From positions 1-64,000 of the forward strand of contig CACWNY010000001.1 in assembly GCA_902762375.1 (NCBI GenBank): DNA of 64,000 bases, in the 5' to 3' direction. Both the position numbers and the translations under genes were made by a program. This document shows, in pieces, positions 9,299-17,806 of this stretch. This stretch comes from an uncultured Ruminococcus sp. (lineage in GTDB: Bacteria; Bacillota; Clostridia; Oscillospirales; Acutalibacteraceae). Below the pieces are notes generated by a model. The model did no database searches. It was not told the DNA's origin and saw only the letters and a program-made list of their open reading frames with translations. How positions within the stretch are numbered: the stretch's first letter is position 1; each line of letters begins with the position of its first letter.

Positions 9299-11455
9299 TT
9301 AGTTAGATTGTGTTACGGTGAATGTACCATTAGCTCCCCAACCTGTTGCCTTGATGACAGTTCCGTTGGCAGTACTGAGGTCAGAAGTCTGGTTCCATTT
9401 GTTATCCCAGTTATTTTCGGTTGTACCACCGTTCATTCTGACAACGATGAAGTTGGTATAACCGTCAGGAATGTCCGCTTTGAATGAACTTCCTGAACCA
9501 CTCATATTAATCCACTTGTTGTCGGTATCACTCTTCCATACATACAGTACCCATCTTTCTGTACCCGTTGCGATAGCAGAAGGGTCAAGAGAAACAGTAT
9601 TGCTAGGAACAGGATTAGTAGGACTTGTAGGAGTTGTGGGGGTTGTAGGTGAAGTGGGATTTTCTACGCCGACAAGCGTACCTATATTATAGGTGTTGGT
9701 ATAACCAACAAGATATCTCATCACGGCGACAATATCTCCGACAGAAACTTTGCTGTCGCCTGTAACATCAGCACTTTTCAGACTTGTGCCTGTAAGGGTT
9801 GTACTGCCGACTACCACTTTCTGCATAAGTACGCAGTCTTTCATATTAACAGCCTTATCACCGTTGGCGTCACCTATCATGTAGCTTTCGCCTGCTGTGG
9901 TAGGTTTTTCGGTGGGTTTTGTAGTAGGCTGTGTGGGTTGAGTGGGCTGTGTGGGAGGTTCTGTGGCATTATAGACCACTGCTACACCTGTACTTCCAAT
10001 CTGACCGCTGATTTGTCCGCCTGATACGGTAAAAGTATTGCCTGTAATCTGGTCTTTGTAAGTACCGTCTTTCATGATGTGTGCGGGAACGCTTACCTGC
10101 TGTGAACTTCCACCAACATTGACAAGTACTACACCGTCTGTTCCTCTTTCCACATAAGCTACTGAACCACTGTATGCTACATATTCATTCTGTCCTGCAT
10201 AATAATTGTGGAATTTGTTTACAGCAACGACTTCATCACTGAAACACTGTGTGGAATTGACTGTACCTATTTTTGTGGTAAAGCCGTTTGTTCTGGCAAA
10301 GTACAAAGCCGTTGCTTTATTTCTTGCTCCGACCATACCCCATGTCTTGTTGATATCAAAATCACTGACATCATTGGAGCGTTCATATTCGTTTTCACTC
10401 TGGTTAGCATAGGTATCGTGAGATTCTGCCCAGAGTACAGCTTTGTCAGGAGATGTGCCTTTATGGTAAGAACCGTCTGCCACACCCTGTACATTTTTAT
10501 TTTTCATAGATGTTCTGATACTGTTGCCGACCGTATTTTCTGTAACAGACATATATTTGGTATAGCCTGTAATAGCAGGACCACCACCCTCTGTGGTCTG
10601 GTTGAGCACTTCTCCGTAACAGTAAAGACTGACACCTTTTGTCTGTGCATAAGAAGTTGCGTCAGGAATAACATTCGACCAGAAAGTATATTCGCCACCT
10701 TCATCAGGTACGCTGATGTGTTTTGCTGCGTCAAAACGGAAACCGTCTACACCTGTATCAATACATTCTCTGAGATAATTTTTTACATAAGTCTGAATTT
10801 TGGTGTTTTCTGTATTCAAATCAGGCAAGCCGTTCATTGAACCGTGTGTAATGCTGTAACGATTACCATAGTTAATCTCTGTAAATCCGTCACTGTGCCA
10901 ACAGTTGCTGTCGTTTCGGATATCGTCAGGAATAGAAGGGGATAAGTCATACCCACTCTTATTACCAAGATGATTAGCTACTACATCGACAATCACTTTG
11001 ATACCGTATTTGTCAGCCTCTGTACAAAGAGCTTCCAAATCTGCTTTTGTGCCTAAAGCACTGTAGCCTGACTGTGTTTCCAGTGCAAAGGAAGCAGGTT
11101 GATAATATACCCACCAACCGTCATTTGCTTTACCTGCCGTTGATTCCTTACAATGCTGTAAAACCGTAGTCTGTACGGCGGTATAACCTGCCTGTGCAAT
11201 CTGGGGAAGTTTTTCCTTGATGTTGCTCAGTGACCATTCCCATGCGTGCAGAATAACACCGTCCTGAATGTTGTCTTTCAGACCGTAAGCATTTGCTGAA
11301 CTTTCTGTCTGAACTGTTGTTGCGTCTGCTGTCTGTTTGTCGTTCACGGTAGCCGTTGTAGTAATTGCTGAAGTTACCCCCACTGCCGAAACCATCGCAC
11401 AAACAAGCATGACACTCAATGTCTTTTTGCCAATAAAACTTTTCTTGAGAAACAT
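9299..11455 (-). CDS. Secreted alpha-amylase (GH13) with dockerin and CBM26-like starch-binding module
   Basis: This is a secreted starch-degrading enzyme of 718 residues. A signal peptide covers about residues 1-31. The GH13 catalytic domain (about 60-500) shows the nucleophile Asp in GFRFDAAKH, the acid Glu in CYGEV and the third Asp in AESHDTYAN. A Pro/Thr linker follows. A type I dockerin (about 528-590) has two calcium loops, GDANGDKAVN and ADVTGDSKVS. A second Pro/Thr linker leads to a C-terminal module with WVLYVWKSDTDNKW and NNWDNKWNQTSDL, typical of CBM26. Dockerins bind cohesins on scaffoldins, so the enzyme probably joins an amylosome-like complex. No cohesin gene is in the window. 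An AGGAGG site lies 10 bases upstream of the ATG. Confidence 0.95.
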   Translation of the reverse strand: MFLKKSFIGKKTLSVMLVCAMVSAVGVTSAITTTATVNDKQTADATTVQTESSANAYGLKDNIQDGVILHAWEWSLSNIKEKLPQIAQAGYTAVQTTVLQHCKESTAGKANDGWWVYYQPASFALETQSGYSALGTKADLEALCTEADKYGIKVIVDVVANHLGNKSGYDLSPSIPDDIRNDSNCWHSDGFTEINYGNRYSITHGSMNGLPDLNTENTKIQTYVKNYLRECIDTGVDGFRFDAAKHISVPDEGGEYTFWSNVIPDATSYAQTKGVSLYCYGEVLNQTTEGGGPAITGYTKYMSVTENTVGNSIRTSMKNKNVQGVADGSYHKGTSPDKAVLWAESHDTYANQSENEYERSNDVSDFDINKTWGMVGARNKATALYFARTNGFTTKIGTVNSTQCFSDEVVAVNKFHNYYAGQNEYVAYSGSVAYVERGTDGVVLVNVGGSSQQVSVPAHIMKDGTYKDQITGNTFTVSGGQISGQIGSTGVAVVYNATEPPTQPTQPTQPTTKPTEKPTTAGESYMIGDANGDKAVNMKDCVLMQKVVVGSTTLTGTSLKSADVTGDSKVSVGDIVAVMRYLVGYTNTYNIGTLVGVENPTSPTTPTTPTSPTNPVPSNTVSLDPSAIATGTERWVLYVWKSDTDNKWINMSGSGSSFKADIPDGYTNFIVVRMNGGTTENNWDNKWNQTSDLSTANGTVIKATGWGANGTFTVTQSN

Positions 11456-11585
11456 AGCTTGTTTCCTCCTTCTTAAAATTTCTCATTCTCTATTTTATCA
11501 TCTTTTCTTTTATTTTCCTATTGTCTTTTCCGTAAAATATACGACAATGTTTTTGTGCAATATGTCAAAGTCTGCCTTCAGGGAG

Positions 11586-11903
11586 TTTAAGGGCCGTCAG
11601 TCGGGGAGTTCCTCCCCGAACCCCTGATTTAAGGGCTACCGCCCTTAAAAATCCTGCTCAGGGACTTTGCCCCTGAACCCCACCCACTTTTTGAAAAAAG
11701 TGGGTCAAAAACTTTCAAGGCTCACTGCGTTCGGAATGATTAGCTAAGTGTCAGCTATGACAATTAAAAGTTTTTTGTCCACTTTTTTTCAAAAAAGTGG
11801 GCGGGATTTTTAAGGGCGGCAGCCCTTAAAACAGGATTTTAAAGGGCGGTAGCCCTTTAACTCATCAAAATCCAAACAAAATTTGCCAAAGCAAATTTTG
11901 ACA
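11586..11903. repeat. Modular hairpin repeat, copy 6 (longest inverted dimer)
   Basis: It starts with an extra GGGGAG/CTCCCC stem, then a forward S1-S2-S3 arm, the core GGCTCACTGCGTTCGGAATG, and a full reverse arm S3-S1-S1-S0. It occupies nearly all of the space between the amylase promoter region and the end of the LRR gene. Nothing else is recognisable in 11456-11937 apart from the AT-rich amylase upstream region. Confidence 0.9.
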
Positions 11904-11937
11904 ATACTTTTTCGTAAACATTCATTTTTGCAACTGA

Positions 11938-14025
11938 CTACTCATTTGTTACGGTAACGGTACAGATTTGTGTTTTTCCGTTATAAGTTTTGCCTGTGAT
12001 GTTGACCGTTCCTGTATTTTCAGCCATAATTACTCCGCTACCACTTATGGTTGCCACTGACTTATCAGGAGAATTATAAATGACGGTTCTTGCATATTCT
12101 CCTGTATTAAACTGACTTTCCAGATAGAATGTTTCTCCCTGTTTAAGGGTGAGATTGGTCTGATTAAAGGTAAGTGAGGTCGGAGCATTTCTGACGGTAA
12201 CACGGCAAGTTGCTTTTTGACCGTTGTAAGTAGTAATGCTGACAAGTGCTGTACCTATGGATTTTGCCATAACAATTCCGCTGTCTGTAACTGTTGCCAC
12301 TTCGGGGTGGTTTGATGAAAATGTCAGTACCCTTGACGCTTCATCTTTTGCCAGACTGCCCTCAAGATAAAATGTTTCGCCTAAACCCATAATGCTGTTT
12401 TTACGGTTGATGGAAATACTTGTAGGAGCTTTTTTTACGGTAAGACGGCAAGTTGCTTTTTTTCCGTTGTAGGTAGTTGCGGTGATGATGGTAGTTCCTG
12501 TAGATTTGGTTGTGATTACTCCGTTAGAACGAACTGTTGCTACTGATGTATCACTGGAAGTGTAAGTGATGTTACCCATAAATTCACCGTCAGGTACAGT
12601 GGGGATTAGGGTAAATTTTTCTTTTAGTCCTAAAATCAAGGCATTTTTATTGAGGGTTAGTTTACTGGGAGCATTCAGCACATTCACCTGACAAACTGCT
12701 GTCTGACCATCTTCGGTTGTTACGGTAATTCTGGTTCTGCCTGTTTTCTTAGCGGTTACTTTTCCGTTGGCATCTACACTTGCCACCATTACATTACTGC
12801 TTTTCCACTGCAGTTTTGTAGAAACTATGATGGTTGCCTTGAGTAAATCCATCTGTCCTGTTCCCAATGTTATTGCACTTTTATCCAACGATATAATCGA
12901 CTTATAATCATAATGTATCTTTGCTTTATATAATTCTGCATTACTATTATCGTCATTGTTGATATTCATTGATTCCCAATTCTTCTGTGTTCCCGTATAA
13001 TAAACATCTGACAATTTATTGCACCCATGAAACGCATAATCCTGTATATATGTTATACTTGCAGGAATAAAAATATTTTTCAGATTTTTACAGCCCAAAA
13101 ACATACATCTTCCTATAGAACTCATTCTATTAGAAAGACAGATATTCTTTAAATTCACACAACCTTCAAATATCGAATCCTCTCCCTCGTCTACAGTGTT
13201 GGGAATAATCATATCTGTCAGATTTTCACAACAACTAAACGCACCTGCTCCTAAATCAGTAACACTTTCAGGAATTTTATAGGTTGTTTCTTTTTTGCCT
13301 GCAGGATAACACAATAATTCTCTTTTGCCTTGAGTAAATAAAATACCATTTTCCGAAATGTACCATTTATTGTTACTGTCGACCTCTATATTCTGCAAAT
13401 TCTGACAATACAAAAACGGATTTTGTATCCTTTGAACATTTCTTGGAATTTTGACATTGATTAACCCTGTTTCACAAAAAGCACCATATTCTATATCGGT
13501 TATATTATCGGGAATGGTAATGCTTTTCAACTCTGTACAACCTGCAAAAACACTGTTTGACAGTGTCTTTAATCCTTTGGGAATAGTGATTTTATTCAGA
13601 CTTTGACATTCTCCGAAAGCAAGATATTCTATATAGGATATACTGTCGGGCAGGTTGATACTTTTCAAAGCCGTACAGCCAAAAAATGCACCTTCGCCGA
13701 TAACCTGTATACTGTCAGGTAAGCTGACAGAGGTTATCTTGTCATAATCCATAAAGGCAACATTATTTATGCAGACTACAGGCATACCATAAATGTTTGA
13801 CGGTACACTGACTTTTGTGCCTTTACCTGTATAGTCTGTAATGATAACCATATTCTCATAAACCGCATAGGAAAAATCGCCATAAGTATACTCTTCAAAT
13901 GTTTCGTCCATACTTTCCAGAATGTTGGTAGGATAGGCGGTTGTTGTGATTACCGTTGCTGTTATCAGACTATAAGACAGCAGTACCGACAATATCACAG
14001 ATAATAATTTTTTAGAAAATTTCAT
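11938..14025 (-). CDS. Secreted BspA-like leucine-rich-repeat protein with four Big_2 domains
   Basis: A 695-residue exported protein of unknown ligand. A signal peptide covers about residues 1-30. A TYGDFSYAVYENMVIITDYTG strand region then leads into roughly ten LRR_5 repeats of about 23 residues (pattern FxxCxxLxxIxIPxxVxxI). The C-terminal half has four Ig-like Big_2 domains with the hallmark VATVxxxGxxxAKxxGxxxIT. Such proteins are commonly surface adhesins or scaffolds. There is no sortase motif, dockerin or membrane anchor, so release or non-covalent attachment is inferred. It is related to the proteins at 53.6 and 63.1 kb. A perfect 22-bp inverted repeat lies upstream. Confidence 0.9.
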   Translation of the reverse strand: MKFSKKLLSVILSVLLSYSLITATVITTTAYPTNILESMDETFEEYTYGDFSYAVYENMVIITDYTGKGTKVSVPSNIYGMPVVCINNVAFMDYDKITSVSLPDSIQVIGEGAFFGCTALKSINLPDSISYIEYLAFGECQSLNKITIPKGLKTLSNSVFAGCTELKSITIPDNITDIEYGAFCETGLINVKIPRNVQRIQNPFLYCQNLQNIEVDSNNKWYISENGILFTQGKRELLCYPAGKKETTYKIPESVTDLGAGAFSCCENLTDMIIPNTVDEGEDSIFEGCVNLKNICLSNRMSSIGRCMFLGCKNLKNIFIPASITYIQDYAFHGCNKLSDVYYTGTQKNWESMNINNDDNSNAELYKAKIHYDYKSIISLDKSAITLGTGQMDLLKATIIVSTKLQWKSSNVMVASVDANGKVTAKKTGRTRITVTTEDGQTAVCQVNVLNAPSKLTLNKNALILGLKEKFTLIPTVPDGEFMGNITYTSSDTSVATVRSNGVITTKSTGTTIITATTYNGKKATCRLTVKKAPTSISINRKNSIMGLGETFYLEGSLAKDEASRVLTFSSNHPEVATVTDSGIVMAKSIGTALVSITTYNGQKATCRVTVRNAPTSLTFNQTNLTLKQGETFYLESQFNTGEYARTVIYNSPDKSVATISGSGVIMAENTGTVNITGKTYNGKTQICTVTVTNE

Positions 14026-14073
14026 TGTATATTCTTCCTAATAATAGCTAAAATTTTTAAAAATCATTTCTTA

Positions 14074-14131
14074 TTACTGTACCTATTGTTATTTTACCAC
14101 TCGTTACACAAAATAACAATAGGTACAGTAA
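14074..14131. promoter_or_regulatory. Perfect 22-bp inverted repeat upstream of the LRR gene
   Basis: Arms at 14074-14095 and 14110-14131 are perfectly complementary (outer part TTACTGTACC/GGTACAGTAA) around a 14-base spacer. It lies 49-106 bases upstream of the 11.9-14.0 kb LRR gene on its coding strand and is unrelated to the modular repeat. It could be an operator, a leader hairpin or a solo insertion remnant. Confidence 0.6.
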
Positions 14132-14192
14132 ATTTTACCGCAATATTTTTATAAAAAATTTCCAACTGAGCGGTTAAAACGCAAGTAATTAT

Positions 14193-14334
14193 TGTCAAAA
14201 TTTGCTTTGGCAAATTTTGTTTTGAATTTTTATGTATTAAAGGGCTTCGCCCTTTAAAATCCCACAAGGGGCTTTGCCCCTTGACCCCACAAGCCTTTGA
14301 AAAGGCTTGACCGAAACTTTTAATTGTCATAGCT
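14193..14334 (+). repeat. Modular hairpin repeat, copy 7 (forward monomer)
   Basis: It is complete: S0-S1-S2-S3 (AAGCC/GGCTT variant)-tail TAATTGTCATAGCT. It sits in the divergent space between the LRR gene and the lipid kinase gene. In 14026-14378 the only other structure is the 22-bp inverted repeat. Confidence 0.9.
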
Positions 14335-14378
14335 TACAATGAAGGAAAAGTATTATGACAGAAAGGGAAGGGTTTAAA

Positions 14379-15281
14379 ATGGATAAGAAAAAAGCCTTAG
14401 TGCTAGTCAACCAGAAAGCAGGAACAGGAAAAGCAGTAGACGGTCTGATGAACATTGTGACCAGACTGACATATGAGGGATATGAACCGATAGTTTACCC
14501 CGTTATTCCCTATACAGAATTTGTATCAGAAAATTTTCTGGTGGAATATGACGGAAAAATACAGCTTGTGGTATGCAGTGGCGGTGACGGTACATTAAAT
14601 CATGTGGTACAGGGTGTCATGCAGATGAAACAGAAACCGACAGTAGGCTATATTCCTACAGGCAGTACCAACGATTTTGCCAGAAGTCTGCACATTCCCA
14701 CTGATTTTGACAAGGCATTGGATATCATCGTCAGTGGCAGACCGTTTACCTATGATGTGGGTAAGATGAACGGCAAATATTTCAATTATGTGGTAGCGTT
14801 CGGGGCGTTTTCGGCGATAAGCTATGCTACCAAACAGGAACTCAAAAATGTATTCGGACACGCTGCGTATATTCTCAGTGGCATAGGGGAGTTTTATCAG
14901 AATATCAATTACAGTTGCCATATGAAAATTGAAACGGACGGCGAAATTCATGAGGGCGATTATGTTTTCGGAGCGGTGTGCAATTCCACTTCCATAGGTG
15001 GTATGAGATTTCTGGACAGTGCCGATGTTTCTCTGAATGACGGTAAAATGGAATTAATCCTCATTCCTACACCTAAAAATTTACAGGTACTTTCAGCAGT
15101 TCTGTTCGATTTGAAGAACAATGTCGCCAACAGCAAATATATTATTTATAAGACAGTCACCGATATCAAATTTATTTCTGACGAACATACAGCATGGTCG
15201 TTGGACGGTGAATTTGGCGGAAAAAGTAATGTCACCGAAATTCGTATTGTTCCTGACGCTATTACTATTATGACGGAGTAA
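14379..15281 (+). CDS. Diacylglycerol/lipid kinase family protein (DagK/YegS-like)
   Basis: This ATP-dependent lipid kinase probably phosphorylates diacylglycerol, recycling it to phosphatidic acid for membrane lipid synthesis. About 300 residues match the family. The signature loop SGGDGTLNHVV lies near residue 67 and PTGSTNDFARSL near residue 96, followed by the beta-sandwich domain ending in a WSLDGEFGG segment. I chose the ATG at 14379 because GAAAGGGAAGGG precedes it. The ATG at 14355 (eight residues longer) is also possible and has its own GAAGGAAA. The gene ends 2 bases before the next gene, so they form an operon. Confidence 0.9.
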   Translation: MDKKKALVLVNQKAGTGKAVDGLMNIVTRLTYEGYEPIVYPVIPYTEFVSENFLVEYDGKIQLVVCSGGDGTLNHVVQGVMQMKQKPTVGYIPTGSTNDFARSLHIPTDFDKALDIIVSGRPFTYDVGKMNGKYFNYVVAFGAFSAISYATKQELKNVFGHAAYILSGIGEFYQNINYSCHMKIETDGEIHEGDYVFGAVCNSTSIGGMRFLDSADVSLNDGKMELILIPTPKNLQVLSAVLFDLKNNVANSKYIIYKTVTDIKFISDEHTAWSLDGEFGGKSNVTEIRIVPDAITIMTE

Positions 15282-15283
15282 TC

Positions 15284-15916
15284 ATGGTAACGAAAGATAT
15301 TTTATGGCTTGATGTATCGTTTCTGAACGATGATACGCTTTTTGAAAAGTATTATCACAATCTGTCCCCTTACCGCAAGGCAAAAACTGACCGCTATCGC
15401 CATCGTAAAGATAAAAATTTATCCGTAGGAGCAGGAATATTGCTGGGTAATTTTTTACAGCCGTTCGGCAAACAAGAAAAAGATATGCAGTACCGTTTCT
15501 CTGAAAACGGTAAGCCGTTTTTCTGTGATTTTGACCGTTATTTCAGCATATCCCATTCGAAAAAGATGGTGGCGGTATCTTTTTCGGAGAGGGAAACAGG
15601 TTGTGACATTCAGTATTGTGACGGCAAAGACAACAAGAAGATTGCTCAGCGTTTTTTTACCTCCTATGAATATGATACTGTTGTTAGTTCTCAAAACCTC
15701 TCTGAAACTTTTTATCGTATATGGACTGTCAAGGAAAGTTATCTGAAACTGACAGGGCAGGGAATAGGTAACGGACTGAATTTTTTTGAAGTGCGTTTCC
15801 AGAACAACCATGCTGAACTGTTTCGGGGTGGCAAAAAAGTTCCTGTGGATATCAAGGAATACCGTCATAAAAATTATTGGATTGCTGTCTGTGAGTTTAA
15901 GAGCTATCACCCTTGA
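15284..15916 (+). CDS. 4'-phosphopantetheinyl transferase, Sfp type
   Basis: The enzyme attaches the phosphopantetheine arm of coenzyme A to acyl or peptidyl carrier proteins. The 210 residues suit the Sfp/HetI group. Signature regions are SISHSKKMVAVSF (near residue 86), the magnesium-binding GCDIQ, and WTVKESYLKLTGQGIG near residue 146 with the conserved WxxKExxxK pattern. The ribosome site GGAG lies inside the end of the upstream lipid kinase gene, 2 bases away. The last residues, EFKSYHP and the stop, are encoded by a degenerate edge of repeat copy 8. No carrier protein or NRPS/PKS gene is nearby, so the partner may be the fatty-acid ACP. Confidence 0.9.
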   Translation: MVTKDILWLDVSFLNDDTLFEKYYHNLSPYRKAKTDRYRHRKDKNLSVGAGILLGNFLQPFGKQEKDMQYRFSENGKPFFCDFDRYFSISHSKKMVAVSFSERETGCDIQYCDGKDNKKIAQRFFTSYEYDTVVSSQNLSETFYRIWTVKESYLKLTGQGIGNGLNFFEVRFQNNHAELFRGGKKVPVDIKEYRHKNYWIAVCEFKSYHP

Positions 15917-16101
15917 AAATCCTACCCACTCTTTCCTCAAAATGTTATCTCAAGGTATAGCTGTGACAATTAAAAGTTTTTGTCGAACTTTTTTCAAAAA
16001 GTTCGTGGGGTCAAGGGGCAAAGCCCCTTGTGGGATTTTAAAGGGCAACGCCCTTTAACTCCTCGAAAAAAATCCAGAATTTGCGTAAGCAAATTCTGAC
16101 A
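15896..16101 (-). repeat. Modular hairpin repeat, copy 8 (degenerate core plus reverse arm)
   Basis: A degenerate S1 (TTTAAGAGCTATCACCCTT) overlaps the end of the phosphopantetheinyl transferase gene. It is followed by TGACAATTAAAAG, CGAAC-type S3, S2, S1 and an S0 variant in which CAGAATTTGC pairs with GCAAATTCTG, a compensated A:T to G:C change. Confidence 0.85.
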
Positions 16102-16134
16102 TCATCTTCTTAAAAAATGACGAATGTTCTAAAA

Positions 16135-16184
16135 GAGAAACGGTAAATTGTATTTATGAAAAATACAATTTGCCGTTTCTTTTC
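16135..16184 (+). terminator. Long stem-loop upstream of the lysis genes
   Basis: GAAACGGTAAATTGTATT pairs with AATACAATTTGCCGTTTC with one mismatch around a short loop and is followed by TTTTC. It probably terminates transcription from the lipid kinase/transferase operon and may act in both directions. Confidence 0.65.
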
Positions 16185-16438
16185 ATAGCCGTATGGGGGA
16201 AACCTTGAAATATTGAGCAAAAAAATTGCCCTGATATGGGCAATTTTCCATAATAAAAAGTAATTTTACAGAGGGATAATCTCAAAAATTCTGTTTTCGG
16301 AATGATATATACACTGTTTTTCTTTAGATGAGATTATCACTCTTGTGAATTAAGAGAACATTTTTCTGATAGTGGCATATGATATAACAGACAAGCCTAT
16401 TTTACAGAAAAGTAAAAAATTATAAGAGGTGAAAAATT
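16185..16438 (+). promoter_or_regulatory. Structured leader of the endolysin-holin pair
   Basis: This is AT-rich and non-coding. It has a stem-loop AAAATTGCCC/GGGCAATTTT (16222-16247) and a 14-base inverted repeat with one mismatch (16270-16283 and 16330-16343, GATAATCTC/GAGATTATC) spaced 46 bases apart, which could be a regulator site. AGAGGTG 7 bases before the GTG at 16439 is the ribosome binding site. No confident promoter was found. Confidence 0.5.
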
Positions 16439-17251
16439 GTGAACGAAATTGAAAAAGTAATTAGTATTGCTAAAGAACAAATCGGCAACAGTGCAGAGAA
16501 ATATCGTAAGTGGTATTACGGTTATAATGCACAAGATGTAGCGTGGTGTGCGGTATTTGTTTCATGGCTGTTCAGTCAGGCAGGTATCGACATGGTGAAA
16601 ACTGATGGTGCAGGGTGTTTTGCTCGTGAGGGAAATGGCATATATGGTGTCTGGTACGAAAGCGAATATTCTGACCGTTCCACTACACCTAAGGTAGGGG
16701 ACATTGTCACATTTGTGTGGAATTATGCAGGTCGCTATTATCAGAACGATAAGTATTACAGTGACCATGTCGGTATTGTCTATGCGGTAGACGATAGCTA
16801 TATCTATACCATTGAAGGCAATGCAGGGGCAAGTAATGATACCAGTACGGTCAAATATAAATCGTACAGTCGCACAAGTGGTGCAATCAACGGCTATTTC
16901 AGACCAAATTATAAAGTATCAGAAAGTGAGGAAAATACAATGGAACTTCAAAAAGGAAATAAAAATAATTTTGTGCTGGCTTATAAGTCCTTACTTATTC
17001 AGGCAAAAACACTAGGAATTATCAGTCAAAAAGTAGACGAAAGCAACAGCTTCGGTGACGGAACTTATAAGGCTACTATCGAAATTCAAAAGAAATTCAA
17101 CCTTGATGTTGATGGTATCGCTGGTGTGCAGACTATCACCGCTTTACGCAATGCTATCAATAATGAACTTACGCAAATCAAAAAGTCTAAATCAGACAGG
17201 AATATCGTACTCGATGAAGTTATTACCACAGTCGGTAAAATGAAAGTGTGA
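16439..17251 (+). CDS. Phage-type endolysin: CHAP domain plus peptidoglycan-binding domain
   Basis: This is a predicted peptidoglycan hydrolase. The N-terminal 150 residues form a CHAP/NlpC-like cysteine hydrolase with Cys37 in AWCAVFVSW, His110 in SDHVGIVY and EGNAG near residue 126. The C-terminal part has a PG_binding_1 signature (FGDGTYKATIEIQKKF, then VDGIAGVQTITAL). It has no signal peptide, as expected of a holin-dependent endolysin. Translation starts at GTG 16439 behind AGAGGTG. The stop TGA overlaps the holin start. It resembles phage lysis enzymes, but no capsid or packaging genes are adjacent. Neighbouring genes on the right run on the opposite strand. Confidence 0.88.
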   Translation: MNEIEKVISIAKEQIGNSAEKYRKWYYGYNAQDVAWCAVFVSWLFSQAGIDMVKTDGAGCFAREGNGIYGVWYESEYSDRSTTPKVGDIVTFVWNYAGRYYQNDKYYSDHVGIVYAVDDSYIYTIEGNAGASNDTSTVKYKSYSRTSGAINGYFRPNYKVSESEENTMELQKGNKNNFVLAYKSLLIQAKTLGIISQKVDESNSFGDGTYKATIEIQKKFNLDVDGIAGVQTITALRNAINNELTQIKKSKSDRNIVLDEVITTVGKMKV

Positions 17252-17700
17252 GAAAAGTGCATAATAAGGAAACTCTCTTACATACCGTTATGGCAACTGC
17301 TCTGGGAACATTCCTGGCTTATTTAAGCAATCTTGCTGTGCCTATGGTCGTTCTTATTGTGGTTATGGTCGTTGATTACGCAACGGGTATGTTGAATGCG
17401 TGGCTCAAAAATCAACTCGACAGCCGTAAAGGTATTCTCGGTATTCTCAAAAAAATAGCCTATTTTGCGTTGGTTATTGTCGGTATGGTGGTGGATTATA
17501 TCTTGAGTTCCGCCTTTGTGAAAATGAATTTGAATTTGCCTGTCGGAAATTGTATCGGTATTATTGTGGTTGTCTGGCTCATTATCAATGAGATTATTTC
17601 TATTCTGGAAAATCTCTCCGCCATAGGTATTCCTCTTCCCAAATTTTTACAACACATTGTCGCCCATATCAAAGATAACTTCGACAATATAAACGATTAA
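17248..17700 (+). CDS. Phage holin (toxin-secretion/phage-lysis holin family)
   Basis: This is a 150-residue membrane protein with about three or four hydrophobic segments, fitting the Clostridial phage holin family (Phage_holin_4). Phage holins open the membrane so that a leaderless endolysin can reach the wall. The GTG start overlaps the endolysin TGA by 4 bases (GTGA), indicating coupled translation. A second GTG 9 bases downstream is an alternative. A strong intrinsic terminator follows at 17736-17780. Whether it serves a relic prophage or a host-controlled release function cannot be told from the sequence. Confidence 0.85.
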   Translation: MRKVHNKETLLHTVMATALGTFLAYLSNLAVPMVVLIVVMVVDYATGMLNAWLKNQLDSRKGILGILKKIAYFALVIVGMVVDYILSSAFVKMNLNLPVGNCIGIIVVVWLIINEIISILENLSAIGIPLPKFLQHIVAHIKDNFDNIND

Positions 17701-17735
17701 CTTTCAGAAAATAAATTTTTCTCTTAAACAAAACA

Positions 17736-17780
17736 CACCCTCTCTTTTCATAACATTGATAAAGAGAGGGTGCTTTTTTT
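17736..17780. terminator. Intrinsic terminator between the holin and the methyltransferase gene
   Basis: CACCCTCTCTTT and AAAGAGAGGGTG form a perfect 12-bp stem around a 13-base loop, followed by CTTTTTTT. It is strong for the holin transcript and, being symmetric, may also serve the converging methyltransferase gene. Confidence 0.92.
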
Positions 17781-17806
17781 AATATTATTGTTCAAGGTTG
17801 CTGTTT

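Noticed and set aside
14094-14330. Short open frames reading peptides such as TIKSFGQAFSKACG across repeat copies (also near 4400, 24200 and 62700)
   Set aside because: The same peptides recur because the repeat happens to be open in several frames. They lack consistent ribosome binding sites and independent conservation, so I treat them as repeat translation, not genes.
16222-16247. The AAAATTGCCC hairpin as a riboswitch
   Set aside because: It is a simple stem-loop with no recognisable ligand-binding architecture. A terminator or regulator site is a simpler reading.
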